64,000 nt of DNA from Planctomycetota bacterium. GTDB lineage: Bacteria; Planctomycetota; PUPC01; DSUN01. The translations under genes and the position numbers were made by a program. Below are positions 1 through 9,461 of this stretch, one piece after another; the stretch's first letter is position 1, and every line of letters starts with the position of its first letter. Below the pieces are notes generated by a model, which ran no database searches, was not told the origin of the DNA, and saw nothing but the letters and a program-made list of their open reading frames with translations. The stretch is taken from NCBI GenBank assembly GCA_035384565.1, contig DAOOIT010000018.1:30405-94404 (forward strand), in the 5' to 3' direction.

Positions 1-108
1 CGCGGAGCGGCCAGGGGACCCGTCCCCACGCAGAGCGTAGGGACGAGAAGAAGGGGCAGAGCGTGGGGACGAGAAAAAGGGCCAGAGCGTGGGGACGAGG
101 GAATAGGC
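1..108. repeat. Palindromic intergenic repeat followed by three tandem 26-base units
   Basis: Bases 1-50 match 43111-43160 with a few differences. The core is a palindrome in which CGTCCCCACGC faces GCGTAGGGACG. From 31 the motif CAGAGCGTRGGGACGAG repeats at 31, 57 and 83, giving an exact 26-base period. Bases 109-198 show nothing further that I can name. Confidence 0.75.
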
Positions 109-198
109 CCCCAGCGCTCGCCCTCCCTGCTACCCTCCCGAAGGTGTTGGAACCTTGGGGAGGGACACGGCTCCGCTCTTTCAGGGCTACCGCGGGGT

Positions 199-228
199 TT
201 GACTGCGCACGGGGCATCGCCCTATAAT
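199..228 (+). promoter_or_regulatory. Sigma70-type promoter of the unknown gene at 276
   Basis: The -35 box is TTGACT (199-204) and the -10 box is TATAAT (223-228), with an 18-base spacer. Transcription would start near 235, about 40 bases before the ATG at 276. Confidence 0.75.
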
Positions 229-275
229 TCCGGTGAGCCAATGCCTCTTGCGGGAACGGCATCGGAGAGATTGCC

Positions 276-1547
276 ATGTCGCGCGCGACGCCGACGATGG
301 AGATGTTTCTGGTGGGCGCACACCTTCAGCTCGTGGAGGGCTGCGACAACGTCAGCTACAGCTCGGAACTGCCGAACCCGAAGGAGTTCTGGATTGATGT
401 TGTGGGCCGCAACGAGGCCGGGCAGAGCGTCTTCTATGTGGACTTTCCGGACAAGTTCGACTGGTATCCGCTGGAGATGCGGCCCGACACGCTGGTGAGG
501 AAGCTGGTCACCCGCTACATCGAGATCACGCGCGAAGGGCGCGACCTGGACTATGAGGCCGACCGCATCCACTGCCAGGTGTGGATGCCTCGGTGGCCGG
601 CGCCGCGCGTGGCGGCGGCCCTGCCCAAGGCGGTCGAGCGCCTCGCGAAGCAGCACGGCATCCGCCTGGAGGTGCTCCAGCCCGCCGAGGTCGCCGCGCG
701 CATCCCGCCGGTGGTCGAGCGGGCCCAGAAGGCCAGCTTCGACTTCGACAACCTCTTCATTCGCGCCCTGCTGCTCGCCCAGGGCCGGCTGGACTATCAG
801 GCGGGCGCTCCCATGGGCCAGGAGCAGATCGAGGCGATGTATCGCTTCCCGCGCGCCTTGCGCTCGGCCGCCGATCTGCCCGCCTTCGTCTACCAGTTCC
901 TCAGCAGCCCCGAGATCGTCAACTGGATGGGCTTCTATGCCCCCACGTTCGACGACCTGGCGGCCTGGCTGGCCGACAACGAGCACAGCGACGAGCTCGA
1001 CGACCTCCAGCGTGCTCTGGAGAGTTCGGGCGTGCCGGACGAGGCGCCGGAGGACTATGATCCCGAGGAGCCGGCCTACCTGCCGCGCCGCTACTCCGCG
1101 CACGAGCTGGCCGAGCTCACCCGCCTGTTCCTCACGCACATTGACGCCATGCGTGCCGAGGCGGCGAGCCAGCGCTGGTACGGCCCCCTCCAGATCGAGT
1201 GCGACTTCATGCTGCCGTTCCTCTGGCGCGCCTGCGAGCAGATTGACCCGAGCCAGATCGAGCGCGAGATCCTGCGCTACGGGGGCAACCGCGATCAGAT
1301 GCAGGCGCACTTCGCCGACCGGTACCCCGAGAAGCGCCCCTACCGGGCCATCCTGCGCATCGAGTGCTACGAGCCCGGCGGGCGCCGCGCCCCGTCGTAC
1401 CCCAGCGGCAAGTCCATGGAGGTCTACGTGGCCGACCCCGTGCTCACCGAGGGGGTCCACGTGGCCGTGACCATCAACTATGTGGACGACTTCACGGGCT
1501 ACTTCGTGCTGATGATGCGCCGGCTGGCGGCGGGCCTGGGCTCGTGA
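276..1547 (+). CDS. Unknown soluble protein, 423 aa
   Basis: I do not recognise this family. The product has no visible signal peptide or membrane segment and reads as a cytoplasmic protein. The first 95 residues are rich in aromatic and acidic residues (near residue 30, SYSSELPNPKEFWIDV). Residues about 100-160 look helical and Ala/Arg-rich. An acidic, proline-containing stretch at about 248-275 looks like a linker to a second part. The ATG at 276 follows a purine run (GGAGAGA, 264-270) and sits at a sensible distance below a strong promoter. The gene converges on pheT. Codon use is like the surrounding genes, so it seems resident. Coding status is secure; function is unknown. Confidence 0.8.
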   Translation: MSRATPTMEMFLVGAHLQLVEGCDNVSYSSELPNPKEFWIDVVGRNEAGQSVFYVDFPDKFDWYPLEMRPDTLVRKLVTRYIEITREGRDLDYEADRIHCQVWMPRWPAPRVAAALPKAVERLAKQHGIRLEVLQPAEVAARIPPVVERAQKASFDFDNLFIRALLLAQGRLDYQAGAPMGQEQIEAMYRFPRALRSAADLPAFVYQFLSSPEIVNWMGFYAPTFDDLAAWLADNEHSDELDDLQRALESSGVPDEAPEDYDPEEPAYLPRRYSAHELAELTRLFLTHIDAMRAEAASQRWYGPLQIECDFMLPFLWRACEQIDPSQIEREILRYGGNRDQMQAHFADRYPEKRPYRAILRIECYEPGGRRAPSYPSGKSMEVYVADPVLTEGVHVAVTINYVDDFTGYFVLMMRRLAAGLGS

Positions 1548-1672
1548 GGCCCCGTCGGGGTACCGGCCGGGCCAGGGTCTGCGCGGAAATCCACGCGGGA
1601 CTGCGTCGCCGCGCGTCGCATCCAGCCCGCTGACGCCGGCAACGCAGCCCACGGGGATTCTTGGACAGGCTC

Positions 1673-3691
1673 CTAGCCCCGGAGCGTGGCGCCCACCCGG
1701 GCCGCCAGGGCCGCAATGACCTGCTCCTGGCTGGCGTTGACTTCGTCGTTGGTGAGGGTGCGGTCGGGGGCGCGATAGGTGAGGCGGAAGAACACGCTCT
1801 TGCGGCCGCTCTCGACCTGCTTGCCGCGGTAGACTTCGCCGAAGCGGATCTCTTCGAGGTGCTGGGCGCCCGCGCTCTCCACGGCGCGCACGATGTCGCG
1901 CCAGGCAGTCGCCTCGCTCACCACGATGGCCAGGTCGCGCTCGACCGCGGGGAACCGCGGCAGGCTGCGATATTTCGGCTCCAGCACGGCGGAGGGCGTG
2001 AGGAAGTCGAGGTCCAGCTCGGCCACACAGGGGGCCTGGCGCAACTCGAAGGCCGCCGCGGCCGCCGCGGAGAGTTCGCCCACGTAGCCCGCCACGCCGG
2101 CCCCCGCCCGCCAGAGCCCTGCCGCGCCTGGAGCCAGGAATTCGTGGGCCGCCGGTTCCAGCGAGGCGTTGCCCAGGAGCCCGAGACGCTCGAGCACGGC
2201 CTCCGCGGCCCCCTTGACGGCCCGGAAGTCCTCGTGCGCCACCACGGCCAAGCAGCGCCGCTCCTCGGGCAGCAACTGCCCGTCGGGGCGCGGCAGGTAC
2301 ACACGATTGACCTCGAACAGGCGCACGGCGCCCACCCCGCGGTCCTGGTTGACCCGCACCACCTGGAGGAGTGAGGGGAGGAGGCTCCGACGCAGCGCGG
2401 CCTCATCGCTGCGCAAGGGGTTGCGGACGCACAGCGGCTCCCCAGCGGTCCAGGGCGAGAACCTGCGCGCGTGCTTCTCGGGCAGGAAACTCGTCGTCAC
2501 GGCCTCGCTGTAGCCGAGTCGCACCAGCGTCTCGCGCGCGGCGGCGGCCACCCGGTCGGGCTTGGCAATCGGCACGTCGCACACCAGCAGGCTCGGGGCG
2601 TCGGGCACACGATCATAGCCGTAGCAGCGGGCGACCTCCTCGATGACGTCAATCTCCTGCGCCACGTCGGGGCGGAAGCTGGGCACCGTGACGGCCACGG
2701 CCTCGTCGCCCTGCGCCAGTGCGCCGAAGCCGATCCCCTCGAGGAGCCGGACGGCTTCGGAGGCGGCCACCTGGACGCCGAGCACGCGGGCGACGCGGGG
2801 GATGCGCAGCCGCACGGTGCGCGGCTCCTCCCGCGTGAAGTTGACGTCAATGACGCCGGCGGCGACGCGGGCCGCGGCGTGCTGCTGCATGAGCGCCGCG
2901 GCGCGCCGCGAGGCCCATTCCACGGTCGGCGTGTCCACGCCCCGCTCGAACCGGTAGGACGAGTCGCTCGCCTTGCCCGTTCCGCGCGCGGTGCGGCGGA
3001 TGTTGACGGGGTTGAACTTCGCGCTCTCGAGGAGCACGGTGGTGGTGGCCTCGCCGATCTCGGTCTGGAGCCCGCCCATGACGCCCGCCAGAGCGACGGG
3101 ACGCTCGGCGTCGGCGATCACCAGGTGCTCGGGGGCCAGGCGCACCTCGGTGCCGTCAATGAGCTTGATGGTTTCGCCGGCGACGGCCTGGCGAATGCAC
3201 ACGGAGCCGCCGCGCAGGCGGGCCAGGTCGAAGGCGTGCTGCGGCTGGCCGCATTCCATCAGCACGTAGTTCGTGATGTCCACCACATTGTTCACGGGCC
3301 GGAGGCCGATGGCCTCGAGGCGGCGGCGCATTTCGGGCGGCGCCGGCGCCATGCGCACGCCGGTGAGCACGCGGGCCGTATAGCGGGAACAGAGCTCCGG
3401 GGCCTGCACTTCCACACGGGCCAGACGGGCGACCTCGCGCTCTTCCTCGGTGAACTCGACGGCCGGGATGCGGAGGTGCGAACCCGTGAGGGCGGCGATC
3501 TCGCGCGCGACGCCGATGTGCGAGAGCAGGTCGGGCCGGTTGGCGGTGATCTCCAGCTCCAGGCAGAAGTCGGCGCCGACCTGGGTCACGCTCTCCACGG
3601 CCACGCCGCGCAGGTTCAGCCGCCTCGCCAGCTCGTCGGGCGCGAGGTCGAAGTCGCAGTAGTCGTGAAGCCATTCATAGCTGACCTTCAT
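1673..3691 (-). CDS. pheT: Phenylalanine-tRNA ligase beta subunit, lacking the tRNA-binding OB domain
   Basis: Beta subunit of the tetrameric enzyme that charges tRNA-Phe in the cytoplasm. The 672-residue product opens with MKVSYEWLHDYCDFDL and then passes directly to ITANRPDLLSHIGVAREIA. The roughly 110-residue EMAPII-like tRNA-binding insertion that separates these blocks in the E. coli protein (about 795 residues) is absent. The B3/B4 editing region (VNNVVDITNYVLMECGQP), the B5 region and the C-terminal FDX-ACB anticodon-binding domain (RFPAVERDLAIVV to the end) are present. The ATG at 3691 overlaps the nusB stop as ATGA, which supports translational coupling and fixes the start. pheS is not in the window. 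The identity is certain. Confidence 0.96.
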   Translation of the reverse strand: MKVSYEWLHDYCDFDLAPDELARRLNLRGVAVESVTQVGADFCLELEITANRPDLLSHIGVAREIAALTGSHLRIPAVEFTEEEREVARLARVEVQAPELCSRYTARVLTGVRMAPAPPEMRRRLEAIGLRPVNNVVDITNYVLMECGQPQHAFDLARLRGGSVCIRQAVAGETIKLIDGTEVRLAPEHLVIADAERPVALAGVMGGLQTEIGEATTTVLLESAKFNPVNIRRTARGTGKASDSSYRFERGVDTPTVEWASRRAAALMQQHAAARVAAGVIDVNFTREEPRTVRLRIPRVARVLGVQVAASEAVRLLEGIGFGALAQGDEAVAVTVPSFRPDVAQEIDVIEEVARCYGYDRVPDAPSLLVCDVPIAKPDRVAAAARETLVRLGYSEAVTTSFLPEKHARRFSPWTAGEPLCVRNPLRSDEAALRRSLLPSLLQVVRVNQDRGVGAVRLFEVNRVYLPRPDGQLLPEERRCLAVVAHEDFRAVKGAAEAVLERLGLLGNASLEPAAHEFLAPGAAGLWRAGAGVAGYVGELSAAAAAAFELRQAPCVAELDLDFLTPSAVLEPKYRSLPRFPAVERDLAIVVSEATAWRDIVRAVESAGAQHLEEIRFGEVYRGKQVESGRKSVFFRLTYRAPDRTLTNDEVNASQEQVIAALAARVGATLRG

Positions 3692-4131
3692 GGGCCGTCC
3701 TGCTCTCCTGCCTCTCGGGCTCGCTCGCTGTGGATGCGGTCGAGGATGCCGTTGACGAAGGCCCCGCTGTCGGCCGTGCTGAAGCGTTTCGCCAGATCGA
3801 TCGCCTCGTTGATGGCCACCTTGGGGGGCACGTCGCTGCCGAACAGGAGCTCGTAGGCCGCCAGCCGCAGGATGTTGCGGTCCACGGTCGCCATGCGGGC
3901 CAGGTCCCAGTTCTCCGCGATGGCGCGGATCCGCTGGTCCAGCTCGGCGCGGTGAGCCCAGCAGCCGGTCACCAGATCGCGCGCGAACTGCCGCACCGCG
4001 GGATCGGGGTCGGCCTCCGCCAGCAGGTGGTGGAGCACCGTATCCAGCTCGCCGAGGATCTCCTCGCCCCGCAGGTCCAGTTGGTAAAGAACCTGGATGG
4101 CCGCTTCTCGGGCCAGTGTGCGTTTCCGCAA
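3688..4131 (-). CDS. nusB: Transcription antitermination factor NusB
   Basis: RNA-binding antitermination factor that acts with NusE (S10) on boxA, chiefly in rRNA transcription. The 147-residue product has the family length and its conserved C-terminal block (VAINEAIDLAKRFSTADSGA then FVNGILDRI). I chose the TTG at 4131, giving MRKRTLAREAAIQVLYQLDL, because AAGGGGA lies six bases upstream and no ATG or GTG fits the family N-terminus. The gene is first in a nusB-pheT operon with a TTGACA/TAGAAT promoter just upstream, and its TGA overlaps the pheT ATG. The unusual start codon is the only uncertainty. Confidence 0.94.
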   Translation of the reverse strand: MRKRTLAREAAIQVLYQLDLRGEEILGELDTVLHHLLAEADPDPAVRQFARDLVTGCWAHRAELDQRIRAIAENWDLARMATVDRNILRLAAYELLFGSDVPPKVAINEAIDLAKRFSTADSGAFVNGILDRIHSERAREAGEQDGP

Positions 4132-4178
4132 CGTCAATCCCCTTGCGGGCCGCTCGCCGCTGCACTCGGAACCGCCGT

Positions 4179-4208
4179 ATTCTACTGGCCAGCCGCCGAC
4201 CCTGTCAA
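4179..4208 (-). promoter_or_regulatory. Sigma70-type promoter of nusB-pheT
   Basis: Read on the minus strand, the -35 is TTGACA (4203-4208, perfect) and the -10 is TAGAAT (4179-4184), with an 18-base spacer. The predicted start is near 4172, leaving a leader of about 40 bases to the TTG start codon. Confidence 0.8.
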
Positions 4209-4661
4209 GCCGCAGTGCCCGCTGCTGAGACGCCTCCGGCTTGGGGCTTCGGCTTGTGCTGAGCCCCAACGGGTGGGGAACGTGACAGGCCCGAGCGCGG
4301 TTCCGGCGGCCGAGGAAGGTCCGCACACGGGACGAGTGCGGCTGCGGGTGTGCGGCTGCGGGTGTGACTCTCGGTGTCCGCACAGTCCGTGGTCGGCTCT
4401 GTTCTCCGAGTTGATCGGGGGGGCGTGACCTGCCTGATAGGCCGGCGAGGCGGGCGATCTCGAGCATGTTGTGGTGCAGCACGAAGGCAACCACAACCTG
4501 TAGTGCCCACGAGACCGCCCCCAGAAACCGGGAAGTCTGGGAGAGTCTGGGAGACTTAGGCTATATGGTGGTGCGGTCGGACGCGCCCACAACCTGTAGT
4601 GTGCCTTGCCGTGGTGTTGCGGGGAGGGCCGGGGGACTCACGGGGCGCCGTCGGTGGGTGG

Positions 4662-4690
4662 TTGCCGGCGCGTGGCATTGCCCGTATAAT
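4662..4690 (+). promoter_or_regulatory. Sigma70-type promoter of hslV-hslU
   Basis: TTGCCG (4662-4667), a 17-base spacer and a perfect TATAAT (4685-4690). The start would be near 4697, followed by an AGGAGA ribosome site and ATG at 4733. No sigma32-type boxes were seen, so heat-shock control is not supported by the sequence. Confidence 0.8.
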
Positions 4691-4732
4691 CCAGGGAGCC
4701 ATTGCAGACCCGTCGGCCCAAGGAGATTCGGG

Positions 4733-5274
4733 ATGCGACACGAGGACCGGCACTCGACGACGATTCTGTCTGTGCGGCACAAGGGGGTGGTGGCCATCGG
4801 CGGCGACGGCCAGGTGACCATCGGCAACACGGTGGTGAAGCACAACGCGCGCAAGATCCGCAAGTTGTACAATGACAGGGTGCTCGTGGGCTTCGCGGGC
4901 TCGACCGCGGATGCGTTCGCTCTGCTGGAGCGGTTCGAGGCGAAGCTGAAGGACTTTCAGGGCAACGTGCCCAAGGCCGCGACGGAGCTGGCCAAGGAGT
5001 GGCGCACCGACCGCGTGCTGCGGCGGCTCGAGTCGCTGTTGGCGGTGGTGGACAAGGACCACTCGCTGCTGCTCTCGGGCAGCGGCGACGTGCTGGTGCC
5101 CGACGACGGGGTGATTGGCATCGGCTCGGGCGGGGCCATGGCCACGGCGGCGGCCCGGGCGCTCGTGCGGCACAGCACGCTCGACGCGCCGAAGATCGTC
5201 GAGGAGGCGCTTCGCATCGCCGCCGGCCTGTGCGTCTACACCAACGACCAGATCTACGTGGAAACGGTGACCCC

Positions 5275-5278
<4 letters not shown>
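4733..5278 (+). CDS. hslV: ATP-dependent protease proteolytic subunit HslV
   Basis: Threonine-protease ring of the cytoplasmic HslUV (ClpQY) complex, which degrades unfolded and regulatory proteins. The 181-residue product carries TTILSVRHKG with the expected catalytic Thr at residue 9, after an eight-residue leader (MRHEDRHS) that would be removed, as in several other HslV proteins. Conserved blocks include IAGDG-like IGGDGQVTIGNT, FAGSTADAFALLERFE and the C-terminal IGIGSGGAMATAAARAL. AGGAGA lies seven bases before the ATG at 4733. The stop overlaps the hslU start as ATGA, so the two are coupled. Confidence 0.96.
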
Positions 5279-6639
<1,361 letters not shown>

Positions 6640-6647
6640 GCGTGCCG

Positions 6648-8165
6648 TCAGCGGCTGTCCCGCCGCTTCCCGCGCGCGAGCCGAACGGCGTGCGGGGCGA
6701 GGAGCAGGGCCGCTGGCAACAGCCGTGCCGCCACATCGGCCGCGGCCAACGGGCCGAAGGGGTTCTCGATGCCCAGGCAGCCGCACCCCGTGCGGCGGGA
6801 GGCTTCGGCCGCCGAGCGGGCCGACTGAAGGCCCTGCCGTGCAGCGAGCATGGCGGGCCTGAGTTCGGCGGCGCGCTGGAGGGCCGCGGCGGCTTCGTCG
6901 GCGCGCTTCTCCGCCAGGTAGATCCGGCCCAGGTACAGATGCGCATTGGCGTGGCCCGGCTCGCGCGCGATCACGCGCTGGAGCACGCCGATGGCCGCCT
7001 CCTTCTGCCCCTGGCCGTACAGGGCGAGGGCCAGGTTCGACAGCGTCTCGGCGTCGTCGGGCTTCGCGGTGAGCGCGCGCAGGAAGGTCGCCTCGGCCTC
7101 CTCGTAGTCGCGAGGCACGAGCTGGATCAGGCCGATGAGGTTCAGAGCGGCGACGTGGTCAGGCTCGACCTCGAGCAGGCGCTCGGCCGTGCGGCGCGCG
7201 GCGCGGAGATCGTAGCTCTCGAAGTAGAAGTCGGCCAGGGTCATCAACGCGTCGGCCTGGCACGGGTCGGCCTCCACCGCGCGCTCCAGCTCGTTCACCG
7301 CCTCGACGATGTTGCCCACACGGTCCAGGAGCCGGGCCAGGGCGACGTGGGGCGTGGCGCTCTTGGGTTCGAGGGCAATGGCCGTTCGGAGGGCCTCCTC
7401 CGCCTCCTTCCAGCGCTTCTCCTGCTTGAGCACAAGGCCGCGGTTGGTGTGCGGCGCGGCGTAGCCGGGGGCCAGCGCGATGGCGCGGTCGAACGCGGCC
7501 AGCGCGCGCGCCGGCTGGCCGGCTCGCGCCAGCGCGGCGCCGAGGTGATTGTGCAGCAGGGCGGACGACGGGTCGCTCTCGAGCCCGGCTTCGTAGAGGC
7601 GGATCTGGTCCTCCGGCGCGCGCGCCGCGTCGCCCTGCCATAGGGCCTCCGCGGCCGCTTCGGTGGACGGGGTCGGCTCCAACAGCTTCCCGCGCTCTTC
7701 GGCGGAGATGCTCAGCCCCATGGCGCCGGCCACGGCCAACGCCAGCAGCCCCGGAAGCTCATTCAGCGCGCCCCGGGCGGTCAGCGCCTGCCGCGCAGCG
7801 GAGGCGGTCTCGGTGAGTTCGATGCCCGCCTCTCCCCTCCCCCGCACGTCGAGCACCGCCACGAATCCGCATTGCAGGCGCGCGCCCGCCGCGGCGACCT
7901 TCGCCGGCGATGCGTCGGCGCTGGCGGGCACAAGACGCTGCGCCGCCGCAGCATTGGCCGGCCACACGGGGCCAAGCCGGGCCAGGTGCACCAGCGTGGC
8001 GCGGGCAAGGCCAACCGCCGTCCAGTCGGCGGCGTCCCGCGCGACCACCGCCACGCGGACCCGCGTCGCCTCGGGCGCGCCAGCCCAAGCGGCGGAGAAG
8101 GCGAGCAGCGCGATCGGCCACCGTGCAGTGATAGCAGCGCCTCCTCGGCGTCGCCTGCGGCTCAC
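6648..8165 (-). CDS. Secreted or membrane-anchored TPR protein
   Basis: The 505-residue protein begins with a basic, hydrophobic export signal (SRRRRRGGAAITARWPIALL, then cleavage near AWAGA). After a variable region to about residue 170 it carries a run of tetratricopeptide repeats to about 450 (for example LHNHLGAALARAGQPARALA and PHTNRGLVLKQEKRWKEAEE). TPRs bind other proteins; no enzyme domain is seen. A short hydrophobic stretch near the C-terminus (AARLLPAALLLAPHAV) followed by Arg/Lys could be a membrane anchor. The GTG at 8165 overlaps the stop of the M16 gene as GTGA. It is the last gene of a HEAT-M16-M16-TPR operon, so it may organise or recognise that peptidase pair; this is inference. 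Confidence 0.85.
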   Translation of the reverse strand: MSRRRRRGGAAITARWPIALLAFSAAWAGAPEATRVRVAVVARDAADWTAVGLARATLVHLARLGPVWPANAAAAQRLVPASADASPAKVAAAGARLQCGFVAVLDVRGRGEAGIELTETASAARQALTARGALNELPGLLALAVAGAMGLSISAEERGKLLEPTPSTEAAAEALWQGDAARAPEDQIRLYEAGLESDPSSALLHNHLGAALARAGQPARALAAFDRAIALAPGYAAPHTNRGLVLKQEKRWKEAEEALRTAIALEPKSATPHVALARLLDRVGNIVEAVNELERAVEADPCQADALMTLADFYFESYDLRAARRTAERLLEVEPDHVAALNLIGLIQLVPRDYEEAEATFLRALTAKPDDAETLSNLALALYGQGQKEAAIGVLQRVIAREPGHANAHLYLGRIYLAEKRADEAAAALQRAAELRPAMLAARQGLQSARSAAEASRRTGCGCLGIENPFGPLAAADVAARLLPAALLLAPHAVRLARGKRRDSR

Positions 8166-9448
8166 GGGCCGGGCGGGCCCGCAATGGCCAGGGAATAGCG
8201 TTCAGCCGTCAAATGGGCCTGCGCGGCGCGCTGCACCGCCTCGCGCGTCACGGCGCGCACCAGGTTCGGATAGCGCTCGATGTAGTCCTCGCCCAGGCCG
8301 AACAGCTCCACGTCGTTCAGGGTCGAGGCCAGCCCATCGTTCGTCTCGAGGTGGAGCGGCAGCACGCCGACCAGATAGTTCTGGCAGTCGGCCAGCTCTT
8401 CCTCCGCGACGGGCTCATCCTGGAGGCGGCGGATCTCGTCCAGGATGCTCGTCACGGCGCGTTCGACGTTGGCCGGATTGACGCCGGCGCTGACCGACCA
8501 GAGGTCCTCGCCCAAGCCTTCCGCCATGCGTGCGAAGGCGTAGTAGGCCAGGCCCTGGCGATCGCGCACGTTGTCGCCGAGGCGCCCCATGAGGCCCAGG
8601 CCGCCCACGATCTCGGTCGCCTGGTCCAGCGCGTAGAAGTCGGGGTGGCGCCGCGGGATGCCCTTGAAGCCCAGCGCGATGTCGGCCTGGCTCTTGTCGG
8701 CGAGGGCAAAGACGGCTCGCTGGGCCTCCGGCGGATGGTGGGCCGCCAGGCCGGGCGTGGGCAAGGGCTCGCCGGGGGCCGACCAGTCGCCAAGCATCTC
8801 GGACACCCTGTCGAGCGCCGCAGAAGCCTCCAGGTCGCCCACCAGGCTCACGATCAGGGCGTCGGGACGAAACAGGAGCCGGTGGCACGCCGCCAGGTCC
8901 TCTCGCGTCATGGCCTCCACCGTCGCGCGATACCCGTGGGCAGGATGGCGCAGGGGGTGACCCTCCGGGTACACGAGGTGCGCCAGCTCGCGGGCAGCGA
9001 CCATGCGCGTGCTCTGGTCGAACTCGCGCAGCCTGGTGAGAATCTCGCCGCGGGCGCGCTGAAGCTCCTCGGGCGGGAAGCTCGGCCGACGCAGCAGATC
9101 CGCCACCAGTTCCGCCACCGCGGGCCAGTGCCGGCCGAGACACTTGGCGTGGAACGACACGACATAGTCGCCCGCTCCCATCGAGAGCGAGGCCCCGAGC
9201 GAATCGAGCTGATCGTAGATCTGATCGTACGACCGGCTGACGGTGCCCCGCTGGGCCACGGCGGCCGTGAGGCTCGCCAGGCCCTCGCGGCCGGCCGGGT
9301 CGAGCACGGCGCCGCCCACCAGCATGCCCGTGAGCACCACCGTCTCGCTCGAGTGATTCTCGAGGGCCAGGAGGCGCGCGCCATTGGACAGGCACCGGCG
9401 GGCCGGCGCGACCGGGATTCGGGGAGTTGGGGGACGCCGCTTGCCGAT
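8162..9448 (-). CDS. M16 family peptidase-like protein, non-catalytic partner, probable ATC start
   Basis: Member of the M16 (pitrilysin/processing peptidase) fold, but the zinc motif HxxEH is missing: the matching place reads GREGLASLTAAVAQRGT. Such inactive subunits usually pair with an active one, here the gene immediately upstream. The C-terminal half is recognisable (DNVRDRQGLAYYAFARM, ILDEIRRLQDEPVAEEELAD). No ATG, GTG or TTG lies in frame before a GTG inside the conserved domain at 9340. Starting there would remove about 36 residues of the first beta strand. In frame at 9448-9446 is ATC, seven bases after GAGGAGGA, giving 428 residues, close to the 431 of its partner. I therefore place the start there. 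A CTG at 9391 is the alternative. Confidence 0.8.
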   Translation of the reverse strand: MGKRRPPTPRIPVAPARRCLSNGARLLALENHSSETVVLTGMLVGGAVLDPAGREGLASLTAAVAQRGTVSRSYDQIYDQLDSLGASLSMGAGDYVVSFHAKCLGRHWPAVAELVADLLRRPSFPPEELQRARGEILTRLREFDQSTRMVAARELAHLVYPEGHPLRHPAHGYRATVEAMTREDLAACHRLLFRPDALIVSLVGDLEASAALDRVSEMLGDWSAPGEPLPTPGLAAHHPPEAQRAVFALADKSQADIALGFKGIPRRHPDFYALDQATEIVGGLGLMGRLGDNVRDRQGLAYYAFARMAEGLGEDLWSVSAGVNPANVERAVTSILDEIRRLQDEPVAEEELADCQNYLVGVLPLHLETNDGLASTLNDVELFGLGEDYIERYPNLVRAVTREAVQRAAQAHLTAERYSLAIAGPPGP

Positions 9449-9461
9449 GGCGGGTTCCTCC

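Larger units (their letters stand above)
4132..4732. other. Intergenic region between nusB and hslV
   Basis: About 600 bases without a convincing gene. It holds the two outward promoters described separately. It also holds a 15-base direct repeat CCACAACCTGTAGTG at 4491-4505 and 4587-4601, a doubled 10-base unit GTCTGGGAGA at 4535-4554, and a doubled TGCGGCTGCGGGTG-like run near 4337-4364. No RNA gene is evident. Confidence 0.6.

Noticed and set aside
1..108. CRISPR array
   Set aside because: Three 26-base units are contiguous with no unique spacers and belong to a palindromic repeat also found at 43111.
1548..1672. Shared terminator between the convergent first gene and pheT
   Set aside because: Several short GC-rich inverted repeats occur, but none has a stem convincing enough to report.
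4132..4494. Longer nusB reading from an upstream ATG
   Set aside because: It would run through the nusB promoter and add over 100 residues absent from the family.
4999..5274. Upstream extension of hslU inside hslV
   Set aside because: The hslU family N-terminus begins exactly at the ATGA overlap; the extension is an out-of-frame shadow of hslV.
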